Both the position numbers and the translations under genes were made by a program. A stretch of 64,000 nt of DNA from Odontesthes bonariensis (Eukaryota > Chordata > Actinopteri > Atheriniformes > Atherinopsidae): NCBI RefSeq assembly GCF_027942865.1, contig NC_134516.1, positions 25,875,322-25,939,321 on the forward strand, written 5' to 3'. Each line of letters opens with the position of its first letter. The stretch's first letter is position 1. Positions 57,169-64,000 of the stretch are shown piece by piece. A model generated the notes under the pieces. It ran no database searches and was not told the origin of the DNA. It worked only from the letters and a program-made list of their open reading frames with translations.

Positions 57169-57321
57169 TCTGCTGCAATATAATTAAAGCTTGCCTGGGA
57201 CCTGCTCCTGCCAAACTGCACTAACACAAAGTTCAGAGCCCTGTGACACTAACCTGAAGCTGCAGGAGCTGCTTTCATATGATCCTCAGTGCAGAGGGAA
57301 CTGATTGCTCAGCGGTAACAG

Positions 57322-58796
57322 CTGCTGCTGAAAGCTGCAAGGCTGCAGTTAACTGGCAACAATGCACTAACATATGGAGCATCTCAGTGTTATGTCCATA
57401 AATAGATAATAATCAGGAACTCTTGTGAGTATTATGTATTTTATTTACATATATAAATATTAAATTATAAATATAAATGATCAAATATTCTGAATATTCT
57501 GCTCTCAATACGTGAAATCTCTCTCATAGTTCATTATTAGTAGGCTAATTGATGAATAAACATCCTGCTGCTGAATAAGTGTTTAAAAAATAAATAAATC
57601 AGAAGGAAACCTGCAGAAGAAAGTCTTCTAACAGCTGCCTCTCTGTGTTTATTGGCATACAGCACGGTTAGTGAGATCCAGATCCATGTGGGCACTCAGG
57701 ACGGATTTAAATAGCGACTCTGAATGGACGGTAAACCCGCACTGAAGGCCCAGTGAGCCAAAGCACGGCCGCCACTGAAACATATATTTGAAACCTATCA
57801 ATATGCTAACTTTGCGTGTTTACCTCTATAACTGATGTTTTATGTAAAACAGAGCACATGGTCAATTAGCTTTTTAAAAATCTTTATTTTAAAGAAAACG
57901 ATCAAAACAAGAGTTTTTCTGGAAGAGATTTAAATAAGTTCTGAATATGCATTGAAGAGAGGTTACATTTGAGTCTATTTTCTTTGTTCAAAACTTAAAA
58001 CAAAAAGCTGAAGTCTGCACACTGAGGAAAACTGGTTTTGAGGATATTTATGAAATTTCCTCCTAATAACCAACTTGGGTCGGTGTCCCCAGTGGAACAT
58101 TTTATTTGTAGTCTGCAGGTTTCATGTTTTCAGCTGGAGATGGATGCTTTTTGTTCTGTATGTTACATATTTTTATCTTGATCAGGACATTCAGAACGCT
58201 TGCATGCACAGGTAAGTCCAGCTTCAGTTCCAGGTGTACTCGTCCATTTAACTGGACCACCATGTTGTCCCAGCGTACATGCACGGGATAGACTGTGTAG
58301 GAAACCTTCATGGCATTCTGCTGCCTCTAACTTTCTCTGTGGGACATCACGCTGCATGTAAGTGCAGCTGAAATCGCTGCCAACATGTTGTCTTTAAGTC
58401 ACCTGAAGGGGGATTTTCTCACATGAGGCTGCGGTTACAAAATCAGGATTTTATTAGAGCAGAGCGACAGTCTGGACATGCTTTAAGTGACCACGAGTTG
58501 ACACGTAGTCTTAATGGGCTGATTTTCAGTTTAGCCGTCTGACCAAAGAAACAGAAAAATATGTGGATGAGAGCAGCTTTATTGGGAATTTGGCTGGAAA
58601 TATACACTCATTCTTTCCTGTTTTTACTAAAAGATGCAGAAATATTAAACTCTGTAACATGTGTTTAGTGCACCAACCCATGCCAACTCAGTTAGCATAT
58701 ATACAGTTATAGGAATAGTTTACTGAAGGTCCCATCTTGTAGACAGCCTCAGTGTTGCATTTCCAGTCCAGTCTGCTGTCCAGGTGAACCCTCAGG
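57322..58796. other. Block 2 segment missing from block 1
   Basis: About 1.47 kb between GGTAACAG and GGTATCTGTAATCC, which are directly joined in block 1 (near 15692). The junction shares CAG. It contains A/T-rich sequence and a LINE fragment; no gene is recognised. Confidence 0.75.
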
Positions 58797-58879
58797 TATC
58801 TGTAATCCTCAACCACCTCTTCACCGAGGATGGAGACGCTGTTCAGCTGACTGCTGCTCCTCCTAAAATCCACATTCAT
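58688..58879 (-). mobile_element. LINE reverse-transcriptase fragment
   Basis: The minus-strand frame VDFRRSSSQLNSVSILGEEV, then YLRVHLDSRLDWKCNTEAVY, corresponds to the segment just after the FADD catalytic motif in a common fish non-LTR retrotransposon. It is truncated on both sides. Confidence 0.75.
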
Positions 58880-59327
58880 CTCTTTTGTTTGTATCCAGAT
58901 GAGGCCATAGTTTATTTTCCTATAGATGTGATAGTTTCATATAGATGTGCTGAGGTGTGGCAGGGAAGCTGTTGGTACATGGAGGATGTGAGGTCTGTAG
59001 CAGGAGGCAGCAGCATGCTGAGTTTGTCTGAACTCTTCCATCTGTCTGATCCCACATTATCCCAAAGCCTGTGAGCTTTTCCATTCCTGACCACACATCC
59101 CTCACACTGTTCTGCTGCAGATGGTTTCCCACCGACTTGCTCTCTTCCTTTTTTCTTCACACTCCTCCTTAACTCCCTGTTTCCCTCCATGAAGGCCTTC
59201 TTCTTTATGCTCAGTGGCTGCAACACAAGTTCACATCAACCAGGCGTTTGTTCAGAAAACAGCGTCACAGCTTTGGACTCAGGAAGTGTTTCAGATGTCA
59301 GCTGTCACTCAGACACACTTTCATAGG

Positions 59328-59400
59328 GCCTGGATAGCTCAGTTGGTAGAGCATCAGACTTTTAATCTCAGGGTCCAGGGTTCAAGTCCCTGTTCAGGTG
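59328..59400 (+). tRNA. tRNA-Lys(TTT), block 2, with an anticodon-stem mismatch
   Basis: Identical to the block 1 gene except G42 to C: TCAGA now faces TCTCA, giving a C28:C42 mismatch. A and B boxes are unchanged, so transcription should be possible. Folding and aminoacylation may be reduced. Confidence 0.88.
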
Positions 59401-60413
59401 TAGAAATGTAATCTACCATTTAACCTGTACTTCCCTCTATGCCTGCACTCTGTTTCTACACTGTCACCTCTGACAGAGCCTGGCTGATGCTTTTCCTTCT
59501 ATGTAGCTTATTGTTAGCTTTGCTGTTAGCCGCATCGTTATATCCTCATTTGTAACTTATATAAACTATAGAATAATTCTATAGAAACTATAGAAATCAC
59601 CTTAAATACACCAGCTGCAGAGTGTTGATCACATTCACTGAAACTACAACAGGTTAAGAGCATTTATCATGAATAGTTCTGCTTTATATCAGGGCTTCTT
59701 TTCACTTAGATTTCACTATTTGGACAATCTGTAATGAATGAACACCCAGAACAGAACACAAGACATTACAGAGATAAATCAACGCTGGTGCAGTTTAAAC
59801 AACAAGGGCATTGTTTGCTTCATTTAAGTGGCAATAAAACAAAGCACTTCATCAGAAAAATCAGTGTCAGAAATATATTTTGTAAAGGCCTCAAGAGACA
59901 TAGATGTTGGAGGAAGTTGCGTAAACTGTGATGATGTCACAAGTTCAGTCGCAGTGGTGCTTCCAGCTTCTCTGGAGTTTGCTTTGTTCCACATAAGGAG
60001 CAGTATTCTTTAGTATTTCAGCTTTAGACTGACAACATTTGTTGCTCAGTTTTCCTCTGAGCCACAGAGATGCTCAGCTTTCATTGTGTCCAATAACTGC
60101 AGCTTCTAAAGTGGGTTTCATAGCACTGCTGCATCTCTGACAGTTATCAGATCATTTGGGTGGAAACACAGACATCACAACCCTCTGAATCTGCTTTCAG
60201 TCCCACTGGAACAGTCTCTCACAGTTTCAGACACAAAATGTGTCTATTAGTTTGAATCTCAGCTGATATCTCCAACAACTGTAGAGGGACTCATATCATT
60301 TCACCAGCTGGTGTGATAAACTTACAGAAACACCTCAGGAGCAGCACCGGGGATCTTTTGGGAGAAAAGGGGATTCTCTCCATGCTGATAGAGCTGGTGA
60401 TAAATGAGTTTAT

Positions 60414-61052
60414 AACTCTCGTTTCAGGTCACTTGCCCTTCCTCGTGTGTCTCGGTCTGATTGTCGGATGAATGTTTCCACCTGTTCCCTGTTAACCCAG
60501 TGTATAAGAGTCTGCGCCCCCCCTTGTCTTGTGCCAGTGGGTCGTATCCGTCAGTATCTACGTGCGTTCACTCCGGCCTTCCCAAGTCTGGTCACAGCCT
60601 TGTTCCAAGCAACCTTTGTGCTTTGTTCTGTTTCTCTGAGAGAGTTTTTGGTTTTGGTCATTTTTATATCACAGATTGGTTAAACCATAGTATATGTTTC
60701 ATAGTTCTTTTGTTTCCTCCGAGTGGAGTGATTCTTTGTTTTCTTCATTATTTTTCTGTTTTTCAGTTGATTACTAACCATAGTCTTCTCAGTCTTTCCT
60801 CCGTAGTGGGAGGGATTTAGCGTTACTTATAACTTTTGATAGTCTTTTTGTTTTTCCTCCTTATAGTGGAGCGAGTATTATTTTGATCATTTTTATAGTT
60901 ATACTTCTTCCATTTTTGGGAGAAGCATATTTAGATAATTCCATAGCCTGTATTTTCTTCTCTCTCGGATAATTGATCCTCTGCTTTTCAATAAAGCTTG
61001 TTATTGGAAAACCTTCTCCCTGCATCTGCGTCCTGAGTTCCTGGGCCTGACA
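60414..61052 (+). mobile_element. Probable LTR at the block 2 boundary
   Basis: Contains a GTATAAGAG promoter-like motif (near 60503), AATAAAGCTTG near 60991, and the end GGGCCTGACA, in the order of a U3-R-U5 LTR. It starts exactly where block homology ends, so the exact 5' edge is unclear. No internal coding region. Confidence 0.45.
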
Positions 61053-61214
61053 ACACTTTCCATATAGCTTATTGCGGACAGACGCTTTTAAAGTATCTAT
61101 CTGTTGAGTTGTAAATACATTTTATGATAGTTATCCCATATATACTCTGTTTTCTTATAAGAGTTTTGAGCAAAGTTGTGCCTTGCTTATTTGTGTGAAG
61201 GTGGTAAATTCCAC

Positions 61215-61442
61215 TGTTAGGAATGTGGTCTGGTCCGGCCTGAAACTGAATCCCCCTTCCCTTCTTTTGAGAGCTTTTTGTACACACCCATTTCCGAATA
61301 AAATGGAGGAGGCGTGATGGAGAAGCTTCAGAGTGGTTAGGAGATTGTAAGGAGCTGTCTCCTCACTAGCTCTCTTCAGGAGTAAAAACCCTTGACGTCT
61401 CTCTCTCTATCTTTATGAATTTCTAGGTATTTGAACCTGACA
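61215..61442 (+). mobile_element. Second LTR-like relic
   Basis: Starts TGTTAGGAATG and ends ACCTGACA. It contains AATAAA near 61288 and a C/T-rich stretch. No flanking duplication was seen. Confidence 0.35.
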
Positions 61443-61800
61443 CTATCCATAGATTATGACATTAAAAACCGAACAAGTTTAACAATACTGTACATCCATG
61501 TAGGCCTATTCATTAAACATTAATGTACCTGTAACCTGTAATGAATCATTCATAATACACAAACAACGGTATGCACTAGCCTATCAACTGACTAAGAACG
61601 TACACTCATGCAACTTTCATGAGACAACTAAAGGCAAAAAAGAATATGGACAGAAATAATGACAGAAATAACAAACCATATTCATAACAGGATTTTGAAC
61701 TTAAATGGGAAAATATAAGTTTGATCCAGCTTAAATAGGTAGCCCATATGGACAGTATTGGTCGGTTAGAGAAGTTTATTTGATGTTATATCTAATATTG

Positions 61801-62190
61801 CAGAACATCAAAGCCTGTGGAAGAGAGAAGTGTTTGAGGCCCTGGACCTGGTGCGCTCAGAGGTGGAGCGGCGTTTTGATCAGGAGGGACTCCGCGGAGC
61901 TGCAGGGCGAGAGCAGGCAGTTCAGGGGAAACGAGTGGATGTGGGGTCCCCGGAACTGACCCCCTTTCCTGCAAACCTTGCAGCACCAACCCCGCTCCAT
62001 GCTGTCAGAGGTGGAGAAGCTCATTAGGCTTTCTCTGGCCCCGCCCATATCTGTGGCGGCATCCGAGCGCTCTTTCTCAGCCTGAAAACCTGGCTGCGCA
62101 ACACCATGACGCAGGAGAGACTAACACATTTGGCCATTATGAACGCTCACAGCGACCTTATGGATGAAAGCCATGTCTCAACCCTGCTTA
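61801..62190 (+). pseudogene. hAT transposase C-terminal fragment
   Basis: The translation includes SEVEKLIRLSLAPPISVAAS, ERSFS, then (after a short deletion and frame change) KTWLRNTMTQERLTHLAIMN, the hAT dimerisation domain. The codons between ERSFS and KTWLR are partly missing. It is related to, but distinct from, the hAT at 1563-4880. Confidence 0.75.
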
Positions 62191-62199
62191 GAATTTTCA

Positions 62200-63095
62200 T
62201 TAGTAGGTCAACTGAGAGAAGGTCCACTTTTGGAAATGTATGAAAGCCCTGAGTCATGAGCGCAGACTTTTCTTTTCTCATTTGTGGTGTATTTTATGCT
62301 GTTATGTTCCTTAAATGGCTTGATTTGGTTATCAATTTTTATTTTCTGAACAATAAAGATGCCGTGTTCATCCATTCTATTTCTCTTATAACTGCATGTT
62401 ATTATAAAATAACTTCAAATCAAATCCTCAATCATTGATAAGTGTGCGTGCTTCCGCCGCCCCTCCCAACAAAAACCCCGCCACCCCAAACAGAACAGTT
62501 CCAACATCTATGGTGTCAACTGTTTGCTCTCTCCCAACGTCTCAGCTGATGGAAACATCCCTCACACACATAGTAAACTCACTCAGTTACTCGTATAAGA
62601 AACACACAGAAAAACATGTTGCCCTGAACTCGGTGCCCTGCACTTGCTCGCTTGCTTGGGTGAGGAGGTGCTACGGTGGCCCTGAAGTGCAAATCACAAC
62701 GGCAAAAGAGAAAGCGACAATGGCAAATCAAAAATTCATTAAACTTCATATGGAGGAACAAAAACCACTATATTAAAAAAATCTGTAGTAATGAACTGAT
62801 ACGATAATGATGGCCTTAACTTTTTAGACTTTTACACTTTAAATAATACTTTCAAAATAAATTGGATTAAACAATTTATCAAGAGCACATCTTCAATTTG
62901 GAACTTCATACCGAATTTAATTTTCTCTAAATTAGGAGGCCTAAATTTCTTTTTACTTTGTAATTATAAAAACTCAGCATCAGCAGTGATATCCTCCATG
63001 GCTGCACAAACACAGGAAAAAGCAGCAAATAAACAACAGAACAGCAGCGCAGAGACATCACAGCAATGAACTGTCAGCAACAAACTGACTAAATC
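62200..63095. other. No recognisable feature
   Basis: A/T-rich sequence with short frames only. No RNA, domain or repeat could be supported. Confidence 0.5.
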
Positions 63096-63098
63096 CCT

Positions 63099-64000
63099 TT
63101 ATTTCACTTCACACAGCTCAGCTGTGGCTCCAGTCCATCCAATCCTAACTCCAGCACAGAGCGGCTGAGTGAATGTGGTCTGGACTCTGTGGAGGAGAGT
63201 CATGGTTTCAGAGCCGCTGTAGAAGGACAGAACACCTGCTCTGTGATCCAGGTACACTCCCACTCTGGAGGACTGAGGCCCTGAGATGGAGGCTTTCACC
63301 TTGTTGGACCAAAATTCAGAACTGTTTTGGTAACATTTTAATGCCCAAGATTTGTCATTAAATCCAAACCCACATGCATTCCCTGTTCTGCTGGTGTTCT
63401 TGTATGCGGCTGCTACATCAGCTCCTCCCCCTCTCCTCTCCACCTCCCAGTAACAACGTCCAGTCAGACTCTCTCTGCTCAGGACCTGACACCATTCTGT
63501 CAGTCTGTCTGGATGAGCAGAATAAGACTGAGGCTGTTTCATTCCTGTCACCTTTCTGTTCCCCTCTGACAGTAACAGATATGTGTTTGCTGTGTTTGGA
63601 TCCAGTGTGATGTCACAGGAATATTTGAAGAAGTCAGCTCTGCTCTTTGGCTCCGGTTCTGGTTCTGGCAGTAAAACATCCACTTCAGTGACTGTCAGTC
63701 CATTCCTCTCTCAGGATGTCCTGTAGTTTGTCTCTGAGCTCTGACACAGCTGCTGTCACATCCTCAAAGTGCCTCAGAGGACGGATGCTGATGCTGGATG
63801 AGTGTGTAGACTCCCTGAGTGCTGACACTGAGGGGCAGCTGTGCAGAAAGTGGCTGTGATCCTCTGTGTGTGAGAGCTGCTGCATCTCAGCATCTCTCCT
63901 CTGCAGCTCAGTGATCTCCTGCTCCAGCTTCTCCTGAAGCTCTTTGACTCGACTCCCTTCACTTTGCTGCTGGGATCTGATCTGCTGCTTCCCATCAGAG
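63099..64000 (-). pseudogene. finTRIM-like coiled-coil/B30.2 fragment (copy 2), frameshifted, runs off the window
   Basis: On the minus strand it enters from the window edge in the coiled coil (QEKLEQEITELQRRDAEMQQ) and reaches LQDILREEWT. There, 11 bases present in copy 1 are missing (between 63699 and 63700, flanked by GT), giving a stop after Asp-Ser-His. The rest is open in another frame: DITLDPNTANTYLLLSEGN, then CYWEVERRGG, GVYLDHRAGVLSFYSG and the C-terminus ELCEVK at 63099. It retains the full SPRY C-terminus that copy 1 has lost and shows the empty site of the Harbinger insertion. Confidence 0.85.

Larger units (their letters stand above)
43807..60413. repeat. Segmental duplication, block 2 (genes A', B', C')
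   Basis: A direct-orientation copy of 4881-17312, with the same order of genes A, B, C and tRNA-Lys. Its extra length comes from mobile-element insertions (45100-46270, 50411-50903) and sequence deleted from block 1 (57322-58795). Together the blocks bracket the miR-430 array. Confidence 0.93.

Overview
The window is vertebrate nuclear DNA from a teleost fish, probably a percomorph; I cannot name the species. The evidence is small-exon, GT-AG spliced genes with TATA boxes and AATAAA signals, pol III tRNA genes and a tRNA-derived SINE. There are also finTRIM-type coiled-coil/B30.2 genes and relics of hAT, PIF/Harbinger, LINE and LTR elements. No prokaryotic gene organisation, CRISPR array or phage feature was seen.

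The centrepiece is a 20.6-kb tandem array at about 20556-41204. I read it as the miR-430 microRNA cluster, transcribed from the minus strand (right to left). It has twelve units of about 1.5-1.85 kb. A complete unit carries, in transcription order, hairpin types E, D, C, B, A, a degenerate H, one to four G, and F. Every mature arm has the form (N)AAGUGC...UUGGGG. Types B and D match the zebrafish miR-430c sequence that I know almost base for base. I count 86 type A-G arms, 85 with an intact AAGUGC seed, plus 10 H arms with a changed seed. Each complete unit also has a hairpin-free spacer with a minus-strand TATAAA motif about 140 nt before hairpin E, so each unit may have its own promoter. Units 3-5 were copied en bloc as units 7-9 (offset 6859, then 6531 bp). 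An 890-bp Harbinger element with a TAA target-site duplication sits inside unit 10.

On both sides of the array, in the same orientation, lie two copies of one segmental duplication: block 1 at 4881-17312 and block 2 at 43807-60413. Each copy has three spliced genes for small secreted proteins that I do not recognise: A (plus strand), B and C (minus strand). They share an unusual structure: a tiny start-codon exon ending in phase 2, a second exon finishing the signal peptide and ending in phase 1, a cysteine-free low-complexity mature chain, and a last intron just after the stop codon. A and C look intact in both blocks. B has a Gly-Ser-Tyr repeat that is exactly 12 x 27 bp longer in block 2, but that copy has lost one base in a C tract and is frameshifted. 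Each block also has a tRNA-Lys(TTT) gene.

Outside the blocks are two finTRIM-like fragments in opposite orientation (17936-19650 plus, 63099-64000 minus). Each is broken by a different lesion, and the first also carries a 678-bp Harbinger-type insertion encoding only a MADF-like protein. The left end (1-4880) holds a degenerate tRNA-Ser, an LTR relic and a decayed hAT element. The stretches 41205-43806 and 60414-63098 are mostly transposon debris with a tRNA-Thr gene.
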